Shown here: positions 46,769 through 55,030 of the stretch, in pieces
Layout of the letters: every line of letters begins with the position of its first letter
Numbering within the stretch: the stretch's first letter is position 1
Assembly: GCA_963756715.1 (NCBI GenBank)
Contig: CAVWOV010000019.1
Coordinates: 434,001 to 498,000 of the forward strand
Reading direction: 5' to 3'
Source of the DNA: VAZQ01 sp963756715
GTDB lineage: Bacteria; Pseudomonadota; Alphaproteobacteria; Rhizobiales; Xanthobacteraceae
DNA: 64,000 nt
The notes under the pieces: model-generated
Told to the model about the DNA's origin: nothing
Seen by the model: only the letters and a program-made list of their open reading frames with translations
The model's database searches: none
Made by a program: the position numbers and the translations under genes

Positions 46769-47548
46769 CTATCCCCTGATCGCTACCACTTGCCCGCCGT
46801 CGACGACCATCGTGGTGCCGGCGATGAAGCGCCCGGCGTCCGAGGCCAGCAGCAAAAGCGCGCCGTCGAGATCGCGCTCATCGCCAAAACGGCCAACCGG
46901 GATCTCGCGTTTGATCGCCGCGCCATGCTCGCTCAGCAGAAAATCGCGGTTGAGGTCGGTCACGATCCAGCCGGGCGCAATGGCGTTGACCCGGATTCCC
47001 TTGAACGCAAGTTCGAGCCCCAGCGTCTTGGTAAGCTGGATGACCCCCGCCTTCGCAGCCGCGTATGCGACCGTGCCCTTCGATACCGCGAGGCCAAGCA
47101 CTGACGCGATGTTGACGATCGCGCCGGGCTTCTTGGCGGCCAGCATGCGGCGCGCGGCCTCCTGCGCCCAGAAGAACACCGCATCGAGATTGGTGCCGAC
47201 CACGCGGCGCCATTCTTCCTCGGTGAGTTCGACCGCGCGCGTGGAGTGCGCGACGCCCGCATTGTTGACCAGGACCGTGACGGTGCCGAAGACCTTCTCG
47301 GCCTCGTCAAAAGCGCGCAACATCGCCTTGCGGTCGAGCACATCGGCCCCGATCGCCACCGCGCGGCCACCGGCCGCCTCGATGCGCGCCTTGACGGCAG
47401 CAAGACGGTCGGCGCGGCGCGCCACCAGCGCCACCGCGGCGCCGTTCCCAGCCAGCACCTCGGCGAAGCGCACGCCAAGCCCGCTCGACGCGCCGGTGAC
47501 GAGCGCGACGCGGCCGGTGAGATCGAAGATGTCGGTTGCCTTTGTCAT
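46769..47548 (-). CDS. SDR family NAD(P)-dependent oxidoreductase
   Basis: A 259-residue classical short-chain dehydrogenase. The Rossmann motif TGASSGLG lies near residues 17-24, NNAGVAH near 93-99, and the catalytic region is NIASVLGLAVSKGTVAYAAAK, with Tyr and Lys in YAAAK and Ser in NIAS. PGWIVTDLN and a C-terminal GTTMVVDGG complete the fold. The frame extends 5' to 47707, but M at 47548 (or 47557) fits the family start and has GGGAG upstream. It probably oxidises a 3-hydroxyacyl-CoA or alcohol in the pathway of the adjacent acyl-CoA dehydrogenase (inference from context). Confidence 0.88.
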   Translation of the reverse strand: MTKATDIFDLTGRVALVTGASSGLGVRFAEVLAGNGAAVALVARRADRLAAVKARIEAAGGRAVAIGADVLDRKAMLRAFDEAEKVFGTVTVLVNNAGVAHSTRAVELTEEEWRRVVGTNLDAVFFWAQEAARRMLAAKKPGAIVNIASVLGLAVSKGTVAYAAAKAGVIQLTKTLGLELAFKGIRVNAIAPGWIVTDLNRDFLLSEHGAAIKREIPVGRFGDERDLDGALLLLASDAGRFIAGTTMVVDGGQVVAIRG

Positions 47549-47597
47549 TTCATGCATTCTCCCGGCCGTCGCGCCGGGAATGACGAGAGGGCGGAGT

Positions 47598-49001
47598 TCA
47601 TGATCCGCCATAAAGCTTATGCGGCAGCCAGGTCGCAAGCCCCGGCACGTACCAAAGGACCACCAGCGCCATGAGTTGGATGAGGACGAAGGGAATGATC
47701 CCGACATAGATGTGCCGGGTGGTGATCTCGGGCGGCGCGACGCCGCGCAGGAAGAACAGCGTCGGTCCTAGCGGCGGGTGCATGTAGGAGGTCTGCAGGT
47801 TCATCGCCATCATGACGGCGAGCCAGACCGGATCGACGCCCGGCATCTTCAGCAATGCCGGCGCGACAATCGGCACAACCACGAAGATGATCTCGAAGGC
47901 GTCCATCACGAATCCGAGGAAAAACATTCCGATCATCACCGCGAGGATCGCGCCGCCAACCCCTCCCGGCAGGTTGCTGAGGCCGCGCTGCACCATGTCG
48001 TCGCCGCCGAGGCCGCGGAACACCAGGCTGAACAGCGTCGCGCCGATCAGGATGACAAAGATCATGCTGGTGATCTGCGTGGTGCGCGTCGTCACTGGCC
48101 CCACGACCGCGGTGAAACCCGCGGGACCGAGCTTGACCAGCGCCAGCAGGATGGCGCCAACCGCCCCGACGGACGCCGCCTCGGTCGGCGTCGCGATGCC
48201 GCCGAGGATCGAGCCGAGCACCGCGAGAATGAGCAGGATCGGCGCGACCATCACCCGCGCCAGCCGGCCCGCCAGCGCGAAGCCGTGCGGCGCAGCAGGA
48301 TCGGCCGGGATTGCGGGTGACGTGCGCGGGAAGAAGATCGCAACACCGATCAGATACAGGAGATAGAGCGCGACCAGCGAGAACGCCGGGATGATGGCGC
48401 CAGCGAACAGATCGGCGACCGTGACGGAAAGCGGCGCGAAGATGCCCTCCGACAGTTGTGCCGACTGATAGGCATTGCTCATCTGATCGCCGAGCAGGAC
48501 CAGCACGGTCGCGGGCGGAAAGATCTGCGCCAACGTCGCTGTCGCCGCGACAGTGCCGGCGGCCAGCCGCGGGTCATAACCATGACGCAGCATGGTCGGC
48601 AGCACGATCAGTCCCATGGTCACCGTGGTGGCGCCGACGATGCCCTTCGCTGCCGCCAGCAGAACGCCGACGATCAGCACCGCGATCGCGAGCCCGCCGG
48701 TGAGCGTGCCGAACAGCCGCGCCACCGTCTCGAGCAGTTCCTCGGCGATCTGCGAGCGCTCCAGCATCACCCCCATGAAGATGAAAAGCGGAATGGCGAC
48801 CAGGACCTCATTGGTCATCACGCCGAACATGCGCTGCGGCAATGCCCCGATCAGCGCGAAACTCATCACGCCCGTGAGATGGCCGATCACCGCGAAGGCG
48901 AGCGACACCCCGCCGAGCGTAAGCGCCACCGGATAACCGGCAAACAGTGCAACGCAGACGGCAACCACCATCAGGACGGCGAGCGTTTCGGCGAGCGGCA
49001 T
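47598..49001 (-). CDS. TRAP transporter large permease (DctM-like)
   Basis: A 467-residue integral membrane protein with about twelve helices, the ion-coupled transport subunit of a tripartite TRAP system for organic acids. IPLFIFMGVMLERSQIAEELLE, AAAKGIVGATTVTMGLIVLP and TPTEAASVGAVGAI are conserved DctM segments. ATG at 49001 is preferred to a GTG two codons earlier. It lies 10 bp after the small permease gene and before the SDR gene. No periplasmic binding protein (DctP) gene is seen in the neighbourhood, so the binding subunit must be encoded elsewhere. Confidence 0.92.
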   Translation of the reverse strand: MPLAETLAVLMVVAVCVALFAGYPVALTLGGVSLAFAVIGHLTGVMSFALIGALPQRMFGVMTNEVLVAIPLFIFMGVMLERSQIAEELLETVARLFGTLTGGLAIAVLIVGVLLAAAKGIVGATTVTMGLIVLPTMLRHGYDPRLAAGTVAATATLAQIFPPATVLVLLGDQMSNAYQSAQLSEGIFAPLSVTVADLFAGAIIPAFSLVALYLLYLIGVAIFFPRTSPAIPADPAAPHGFALAGRLARVMVAPILLILAVLGSILGGIATPTEAASVGAVGAILLALVKLGPAGFTAVVGPVTTRTTQITSMIFVILIGATLFSLVFRGLGGDDMVQRGLSNLPGGVGGAILAVMIGMFFLGFVMDAFEIIFVVVPIVAPALLKMPGVDPVWLAVMMAMNLQTSYMHPPLGPTLFFLRGVAPPEITTRHIYVGIIPFVLIQLMALVVLWYVPGLATWLPHKLYGGS

Positions 49002-49011
49002 CGTCACACCG

Positions 49012-49536
49012 TCATTGCCGAGTGACGGGCAGTGCGTGGAGCATACGCGCCGCGCGGATCGCCTGCGACACGCCCTGCAGCGCCATCAGCAGCGCGAACA
49101 GCGGAATCAATGTCTTGAGCAGATAGACGAACGGCAACCCGCTGGTCTCCCGCGAACGTTCCCACAATGCCCAGGAACGGGCCACGTAGGGCACCGCAAA
49201 CCAGGCGATTACCGCCATGAAGGGGAGGAGAAGAATGAGCGCGCCGACGAGATCGACCATCGCCTTGGTCCGCGGCGAGGCGTCGGCGTAAAAGATGTCG
49301 ACGCGCACGTGGCCCCCAACCTGCAAGGTCCATGCGGCCGCCAGCATGAACAGGGCGGCGTGGCCGTAGATCACCAATTCCGAGAGCCAGATCGACCCGA
49401 TCCCGAACGCGTAACGCAGCACGACCACGGCGAACTGCACCAGCACGACGCACAGCGCGAGCCATGCCACCGCGCGGCCGATCGCCGCGATCGCCCGGTC
49501 GATACCGTCGGCAGTCGCGATGAGACGATCCGTCAT
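49012..49536 (-). CDS. TRAP transporter small permease (DctQ-like)
   Basis: A 174-residue four-helix membrane protein, the small permease of a TRAP transporter. Helices are at about 18-40, 47-70, 90-110 and 135-160; the motif SIWLSELVIYGHAALFMLA and GGHVRVDIFYADAS match the DctQ family (VRVD loop). M at 49536 has GAAGG upstream; an earlier start at 49563 is also possible. It opens the minus-strand operon and is divergent, with about 105 bp between starts, from the nitrile hydratase alpha gene. Confidence 0.87.
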   Translation of the reverse strand: MTDRLIATADGIDRAIAAIGRAVAWLALCVVLVQFAVVVLRYAFGIGSIWLSELVIYGHAALFMLAAAWTLQVGGHVRVDIFYADASPRTKAMVDLVGALILLLPFMAVIAWFAVPYVARSWALWERSRETSGLPFVYLLKTLIPLFALLMALQGVSQAIRAARMLHALPVTRQ

Positions 49537-49641
49537 CGTGCGCCATGCCTTCTTGTCATGCACCCCGTCGCGGGGGATACTGGATCATCCGCTTTCGCGG
49601 ACCATGACACAATGCGCTGAAGATTGACGCAGCAGGTTCCC

Positions 49642-50298
49642 ATGACCGGCCACGAACACGACGATCATCACCATCACCACGACGGCGACCACCACCACGA
49701 TCACGGCTCGGAGCTGTCCGAGATGCAGCTTCGGGTGCGGGCGCTGGAAACCATCCTGACCGAGAAGGGCTACGTCGATCCCAAGGCGCTTGACCTCATC
49801 ATCGAGGCCTACGAGACCAAGATCGGCCCGCACAACGGCGCTCAGATCATCGCCAAGGCCTGGACCGATCCGAATTTCAAGCAGGCGCTGCTGGAGGACG
49901 CCTCGGCGGCGATCGCCAAATACGGCCATGTCAGCCGTGTCGGCGATCACCTGATCGCGGTCGAGAACACGCCGCAGACCCACAACATGATCGTCTGCAC
50001 ACTCTGCTCCTGCTACCCGTGGGAAATGCTCGGCCTGCCGCCGGTCTGGTACAAGGCCGCGCCCTATCGCTCGCGTGCGGTTAACGATCCGCGCGGTGTG
50101 CTGGCCGATTTCGGCGTGACGTTGCCCGAGGGCACCAACGTCCGCGTGTGGGATTCGACCGCAGAGACGCGCTTCATCGTGTTGCCGATGCGGCCCGCCG
50201 GCACCGCGGGCTGGAGCGAGGAGAAACTCGCCGACCTCGTCACACGCGATTCGATGATCGGCACCGGCCTGGCCAAGCGGCCGGAGGAATTAGGCTAA
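49642..50298 (+). CDS. nthA: Nitrile hydratase alpha subunit, cobalt type
   Basis: A 218-residue alpha subunit of nitrile hydratase, which hydrates nitriles to amides. The metal site is VCTLCSC (Cys119, Thr120, Leu121, Cys122, Ser123, Cys124); Thr at the second position is the mark of the cobalt enzyme, while the iron type has Ser. Two of the cysteines are normally oxidised to sulfinic and sulfenic acid. The first 22 residues contain eleven His among Asp and Gly (HEHDDHHHHHDGDHHHDHG), an unusual metal-binding leader. ATG at 49642 is chosen over an upstream TTG. The beta gene start overlaps the stop codon (TAATG), and an accessory gene follows. Confidence 0.95.
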   Translation: MTGHEHDDHHHHHDGDHHHDHGSELSEMQLRVRALETILTEKGYVDPKALDLIIEAYETKIGPHNGAQIIAKAWTDPNFKQALLEDASAAIAKYGHVSRVGDHLIAVENTPQTHNMIVCTLCSCYPWEMLGLPPVWYKAAPYRSRAVNDPRGVLADFGVTLPEGTNVRVWDSTAETRFIVLPMRPAGTAGWSEEKLADLVTRDSMIGTGLAKRPEELG

Positions 50299-50954
50299 TG
50301 GACGGCATCCACGACATGGGCGGCATGCACGGCTTCGGCAAGGTCGAGCCGGAACCGAACGAGCCGCCGTTTCACGCGCCCTGGGAGGGCCGCGCGCTCG
50401 CGCTCAACCGTGCCATGAGCTACGCGGGTCTGTGGACAATCGACCAGACACGCTATGCGATCGAGCAGTTTCCGCCGGCGTTCTATCTCACGGCGTCCTA
50501 CTACAAGAAGTGGGCGGTGCGGCTCGAACAGATGCTGATCGATCGCCGCATCATCGGTTCGGATGAAATGGCCGCCGGCCATTCGTTGCGTTCCGGGCCG
50601 CCGCTCAAGCGCAAACTGACCGCCGACAACATCGAGCCCGCGCTCAACCGGAACAAATACGGCCGGCCGACCAACGTTCCGCCGGGCTTCAAGGTCGGCG
50701 ACCGCGTGCGCGCCAGGAACATCCATCCGCCCACACATACGCGGCTGCCGCGCTATGCACGCGGGAAGCAGGGCGTGATCGAGCACGTGCGCGGCTGCCA
50801 CGTCTATCCAGATACGGCGGCGGCCGGCGAAGGCGAGAATCCGCAGTGGCTCTACACGGTGCTGTTCGAGGGCCGCGAATTGTGGGGCGAGAATTCCGAC
50901 CCCGGCCTCACGGTCTCGATCGAGGCGTTCGAACCGTATTTGGAGCGGGCGTGA
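50298..50954 (+). CDS. nthB: Nitrile hydratase beta subunit
   Basis: A 218-residue beta subunit that pairs with NthA and contributes the conserved Arg residues around the metal centre. The N-terminus MDGIHDMGGMHGFGKVEPEP is the family signature. The N-terminal helical half ends near SGPPLKRKLT; the C-terminal SH3-like barrel begins FKVGDRVRARNIHPPTHTRLPRYARGK and ends with the usual YTVLFEGRELWGE. ATG at 50298 shares one base with the nthA stop codon, which implies translational coupling. Confidence 0.95.
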   Translation: MDGIHDMGGMHGFGKVEPEPNEPPFHAPWEGRALALNRAMSYAGLWTIDQTRYAIEQFPPAFYLTASYYKKWAVRLEQMLIDRRIIGSDEMAAGHSLRSGPPLKRKLTADNIEPALNRNKYGRPTNVPPGFKVGDRVRARNIHPPTHTRLPRYARGKQGVIEHVRGCHVYPDTAAAGEGENPQWLYTVLFEGRELWGENSDPGLTVSIEAFEPYLERA

Positions 50955-50955
50955 C

Positions 50956-51342
50956 ATGACGGTCGATCCGGCCGCCGCCCGGCGCGCCACCGAGGCAGTC
51001 GCGACCATCCCGCGCGATGCCGACGGGCCGGTGTTTCGCGAGCCCTGGGAGGCACAGGCCTTCGCGATGGCGCTCGCGCTGCATGAGCGCGGCCTCTTCA
51101 CCTGGCCGGAATGGGCCGCGACGCTGGCGGACGAGATCAAGCGGGCGCAGGCCGCGGGCGACCCCGACACCGGCGAGACCTATTATCGACACTGGCTCAA
51201 CACGCTTGAACGGCTGGTAGCCGAGAAGGGCGTGACCAACGCGCAGATGCTGGCGCGCTATCACGATGCCTGGGACCGCGCCGCCGACCGTACGCCGCAC
51301 GGTCAGCCGATCGAACTCAAGCAAAGCGATTTTGGCGGCTGA
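50956..51342 (+). CDS. Nitrile hydratase accessory/activator protein
   Basis: A 128-residue protein homologous to the N-terminal helical half of the beta subunit: VFREPWEAQAFAMALALHERGLFTWPEWA corresponds to FHAPWEGRALALNRAM. The P14K/NhlE-type activators of cobalt nitrile hydratases have this architecture and deliver cobalt to the alpha subunit by subunit exchange. It begins one base after the nthB stop codon (TGACATG), so it is clearly the third gene of the operon. No amidase gene follows. Confidence 0.88.
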   Translation: MTVDPAAARRATEAVATIPRDADGPVFREPWEAQAFAMALALHERGLFTWPEWAATLADEIKRAQAAGDPDTGETYYRHWLNTLERLVAEKGVTNAQMLARYHDAWDRAADRTPHGQPIELKQSDFGG

Positions 51343-51385
51343 AAGAGCATTACACGTTAGTTCGCTGTTAATCTCAGTTGCAGCT

Positions 51386-51420
51386 ATGTCAGGGGTTTAA
51401 TCACCTATCTTACCTGACAT
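51386..51420. promoter_or_regulatory. Inverted repeat ATGTCAGG-N19-CCTGACAT
   Basis: Perfect 8-bp arms ATGTCAGG (51386-51393) and CCTGACAT (51413-51420) enclose 19 bp of AT-rich sequence with a smaller internal GGTTTAATCACC. It lies in the AT-rich gap after the nitrile hydratase operon and 66 bp before the diguanylate cyclase start. It could be an operator for that gene; as a hairpin it lacks a T-tract. Confidence 0.4.
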
Positions 51421-51486
51421 TATCGGTGACACAGTAAAACCGAACCTTGGCGCCGTAGATCGCCGCCAAGGTGCCGGATTGTCGAT

Positions 51487-53019
51487 GTGTTGGACCTGTC
51501 CCGATTTCGCAGCATAACGCGCGCGAGCCCAACATTCATTTGGTGCGCAACTGCGGTTGGCCTTCTGGTCAACCTGCTGTTCTTCGTCGCGGTCGCCCAC
51601 GATTTCTACCGCTCGACCCTCGCGCTTAACGTCCAGTCCGCCAGGAACATCGCCACGCTGGTCGAAAACGACGTTGCGCGGAATATCGAGCTTTTCGAAC
51701 TGTCTTTGCAGTCCGTCCTTGACGGCATCAATGATCCGGAGGTCATGAGCCTTCCTCCCCGGTTGCGACAGCTTGCCCTGTTCGACCGCTCCGCGACCGC
51801 TCCCGGCCTCGGGGCGCTTGTAGTTCTGGACAAAGACGGATCGATTGTCCTTGACTCACTCGGCGCAAAAGTGCGCCGGGGGAATTTCGCCGACCGCGAA
51901 TACTTCAAAGTTCATCAAAATATGTCTCAAGATACCGGCCTTTACGTGAGCCGGCCGTTCCAGGCCCGATTGCAGGGAAACGCCTGGAGCATTTCGATCA
52001 GCCGGCGGGTGACAAACCCCGATGGAAGTTTCGGTGGAATCGTTTCGGGTGTTCTCAAGCTCGATTACTTCGGAGACCAGTTCAGGGAAGTCATCCTCGG
52101 GGCGAGGGGCATCATCACATTGTTTCGCGACGACGGCATCTTGCTGGTCAGGAGTTTGGCAGATGACGATTATATCGGGGGGGATTTCCGCAATGCGCCT
52201 GTCTTCAAGCATTTGCCGCATGCATCGAGCGGTTCGTTCCAGAGCGTCGGAATGATCGACGGCATCCCGCGCTTGTTTGCCTACCAGCGTGTATCTCACC
52301 TCCCTCTTGTCGTACAGGTCACCCTTTCGGAAGCCGATGTGCTTGCTCCCTGGTGGTCGAAGGTCAAAGTCCTGGCGATCGTATTCGCCCTTATGGCGAC
52401 GAGCATCCTGATCCTCGTCTCCGTCTTTATCTCCGAGTTGCGGCGGCGCGAACGCGCCGAACATGCCGCCGCTGCACTCGCACGCAAGGATGGTCTCACG
52501 CGGCTCGTCAACCGTCTCGGCTTCGAAGAGGCCATTGAGCGCGAATGGAAGCGCGGAGCCCGGGACAGCAAAGCGCTATCGCTTATCCTGATCGATATCG
52601 ACCATTTCAAGCGCTTCAACGACACCTACGGTCACCCGGAAGGTGACCGTGTCCTGGCCATCATATCGAAGGTGGTGGACGAAACCGCGAAGCGGCCCGG
52701 CGACGTTGCCGCGCGTTACGGCGGCGAAGAACTCACCGTCCTGCTGCCCGACACGGACGAGCGCGGCGCCGCGCAAATTGCCTACGCGATCCACCGAAAG
52801 GTTGCGGATCTAAAGATTCCGCATGCGAACAGCGAGCATCAGATCGTCACGATCAGCCTTGGAGTGACGACGATGATCCCGTCGTTGAAACTGCCGGCCG
52901 AGCAATTGGTGGAGAACGCGGACATCGCGCTGTATTCCGCCAAAGCACAGGGCCGCAACGGCGCGTGTATGAGCAATGTGGTGTCGCCGAGCCTGGACGG
53001 GCGGCGGCTGCGCGCATGA
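51487..53019 (+). CDS. Diguanylate cyclase with periplasmic dCache sensor
   Basis: A 510-residue membrane sensor. A membrane helix at about 19-38 is followed by a periplasmic double-Cache-like domain (about 40-285; GALVVLDKDGSIVLDSLG, ADREYFKVHQ, TGLYVSRPF), then a second helix (about 295-316) and a C-terminal GGDEF domain (about 335-500). DIDHFKRFNDTYGHPEGDRVL holds metal-binding Asp residues. The active loop reads RYGGEEL, so GGEE is present but the last Phe is Leu. An RPGD inhibitory site lies five residues upstream. It should make cyclic di-GMP in response to a small periplasmic ligand. GTG at 51487 is the likely start. Confidence 0.88.
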   Translation: MLDLSRFRSITRASPTFIWCATAVGLLVNLLFFVAVAHDFYRSTLALNVQSARNIATLVENDVARNIELFELSLQSVLDGINDPEVMSLPPRLRQLALFDRSATAPGLGALVVLDKDGSIVLDSLGAKVRRGNFADREYFKVHQNMSQDTGLYVSRPFQARLQGNAWSISISRRVTNPDGSFGGIVSGVLKLDYFGDQFREVILGARGIITLFRDDGILLVRSLADDDYIGGDFRNAPVFKHLPHASSGSFQSVGMIDGIPRLFAYQRVSHLPLVVQVTLSEADVLAPWWSKVKVLAIVFALMATSILILVSVFISELRRRERAEHAAAALARKDGLTRLVNRLGFEEAIEREWKRGARDSKALSLILIDIDHFKRFNDTYGHPEGDRVLAIISKVVDETAKRPGDVAARYGGEELTVLLPDTDERGAAQIAYAIHRKVADLKIPHANSEHQIVTISLGVTTMIPSLKLPAEQLVENADIALYSAKAQGRNGACMSNVVSPSLDGRRLRA

Positions 53020-53056
53020 ACTGAAAACAAGCGCGCTTTGCCGCGTGCTTCGCCGC

Positions 53057-54285
53057 TTAGAGCCCGACCAGCCGCTCGCTCACCATGTAGCCGGTGAGCA
53101 GGAGCGTGCCGAAGCCCAGGATCACTACCGCGGCGCTCACTTCGATGCCGCGCATCGCCAGCATGCCCCAGCCCGAGCGCGTGGTGGCGAACCGGCTGGC
53201 CCAGGCCCTGGCGCCGACCGCGACCGTAGCAATCGTTGCGACCGTGATCGCAGTGCCGAGCCCCATCAGGAAGGTCGAGACCACGCCGGCCCAGAACAAG
53301 CCCTGCGCCAGCGCGAAGACCAGCACCAAGATCGCGCCCGAGCAGGGCCGCAATCCAACCGCGACCACCGCAGACAGCCCGCGCTTCCATCCGCCCGGGC
53401 CGGCAAGTTCCTCCGGTTCCGGTGCATGCGCGTGCCCCCATGCAGAGGCTTCGCCGTCGTGGTCGTGATGATGATGGGCGTGGCTGGCGTGATGACACGC
53501 TTGCCCATGGTGGTGATGTCCATGGTCGTGGGCGTGATCATGCCCATGATCGTGATGATCATGATCGTGATGATCATGGTCGAGATGCCCGTGATCGGGG
53601 CCGTGACTATGGTCGTGGTGACCATGGTTGTGATCATGGTGATCGTCGTGAAGCAGGTGCGCCGGCGTTGCCGCGGCGCCGACGGTCTTTGGACGATGCA
53701 GTTGCCGTGCCTCGGAAATGAAGGCGCGCCCCTTGACCCACAATAGCCGTGCACCGACCAGCATGATCAGCGAATAGCTCACGATCTCGATCCAATCCAC
53801 GGCACTCTTCATAGTCGCCGCGGTGACATTGAGCGCCACCGCCGCGATACCGACGAACACCACGGCGACAAGGGCCTGGAGCAACGCGGAGGCAAACGAC
53901 AGCACGACACCGCGCCGCCACGTCTCATCGTTGGCGATCATGTAGGACGAGATCACCGCCTTGCCGTGGCCGGGACCGGCGGCGTGAAAGATGCCGTAGA
54001 GAAACGACAGACCGAACAGGCTCCAGGCGGCGGTGCCGTCGGATTTGGCGGCGCGGATGAGGCCGGAAAACTGCTTGTAGAACTCGGCCTGCTTGGCGAG
54101 GATCCAGCCGATCACGCCGCCGAATTGCGCGGGCGGTGCGGATTTCGGACGCGGCGCGCCGAAGGGCCTGCCTGCGCGAAGACGGCGTCAAGCGCGCCGA
54201 CGACAAGCAGGATCGCAATGGCGATCCCTGCGAACAAGACAAGACGTTGAACCAGTCGCCCCCCGACGACGGTTTTCACGGGCAT
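53057..54285 (-). pseudogene. NicO/RcnA-family nickel/cobalt transporter, N-terminal frameshift
   Basis: A Ni2+/Co2+ transporter of about 409 residues after correction. The N-terminal helix (VQRLVLFAGIAIAILLVVG) starts at ATG 54285. FGLSFLYGIFHAAGPGHGKAVISSYM carries the HxxxxGPGHGK signature, and VAVGLRPCSGAILVLVFAL is the second conserved segment. Between them a cytoplasmic or periplasmic loop of about 75 residues is roughly half His with Asp and Gly. The frame breaks near 54165; here one base appears to be missing. Homologues mostly export nickel or cobalt, though uptake is reported for some relatives. The start overlaps the end of the DUF1007 gene by 10 bases. Confidence 0.85.
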
Positions 54286-54931
54286 GTCACCATGATCTTG
54301 TTGGCGAACTCGGAACCGATCAACAGCGACGGATCGCGCTGGTCGGGCCCAAGCTGGCTCAGTTGCTGCGCCAGTGCGGCGCCCATTTCCTGCGGCTTGC
54401 CGACCGTCAACTTGCACTGCGCGGGAGCGCCGGCAAGCTTGACCGGGATCCTTTTCATCGAAACTGAAGTCGACGAAATATTCCCGGTCATAGACTTCGA
54501 GATTGAAGTCCTTCGCCTTCACCGGAGATTTCAACGGAAGCTCGAAGTGCAGCGATCAGCACGGTCTCCTTTGGATCGTAGACCAGATAGTAGCCGGGGG
54601 CCGGGTCGTTGAACTCCACCTTCTTGCCGTTCGCGGTCGCGTAGGTGAAGAAATCGTATTCCTTGAGCAACTCGACGTTGACCTTGGCAAGCGGGTCGAG
54701 TTCTTCGCGGGTGAACTCGCCTTTCTTCTTCGCCTCAAGACCCTGCGTGGCGAAAATCGAGAACATGTCGTCGAACGTCCAGACATGCCGCACGCCGGTC
54801 AAAGCGCCGTCAGGCCCGTAGACCAGTTCGCTCTTCACCGTCACCCAGACGTGGGGGTGCGCGGACGCCGGAATAATCGCCAGCGCAAGGCTCACCGCCG
54901 CGAGCGCAAGGACAGAAATTCGCCGGATCAT
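54276..54931 (-). pseudogene. DUF1007 family periplasmic protein, two frameshifts
   Basis: A periplasmic protein of about 217 residues after correction. The signal peptide MIRRISVLALAAVSLALAI to ASAHPHVW leaves a mature N-terminus His-Pro-His, typical of DUF1007 and suited to metal binding. Later motifs are VRHVWTFDDMFS and YDFFTYATANGK, then, after frame changes near 54545 and 54455, YDREYFVDFSFDEKDP and an end at EFANKIMVTCP. Length 656 is two above a multiple of three, consistent with two insertions. DUF1007 genes are repeatedly found next to NicO transporters and probably work with them in metal handling. Confidence 0.8.
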
Positions 54932-55030
54932 GGAATGGCCAGTATCGATAGGTACGGCGGAACAATAGCACGGACTGCGGCCAAATGGAGGCGCGAAGAT
55001 TGGGCCTTTGCGCACGGCCCGTGACGTAAT

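Noticed and set aside
53430..53660. Repeat array that could be taken for CRISPR
   Set aside because: The units are short, contiguous and degenerate, lack spacers, and encode a His-rich loop in frame with a transporter.
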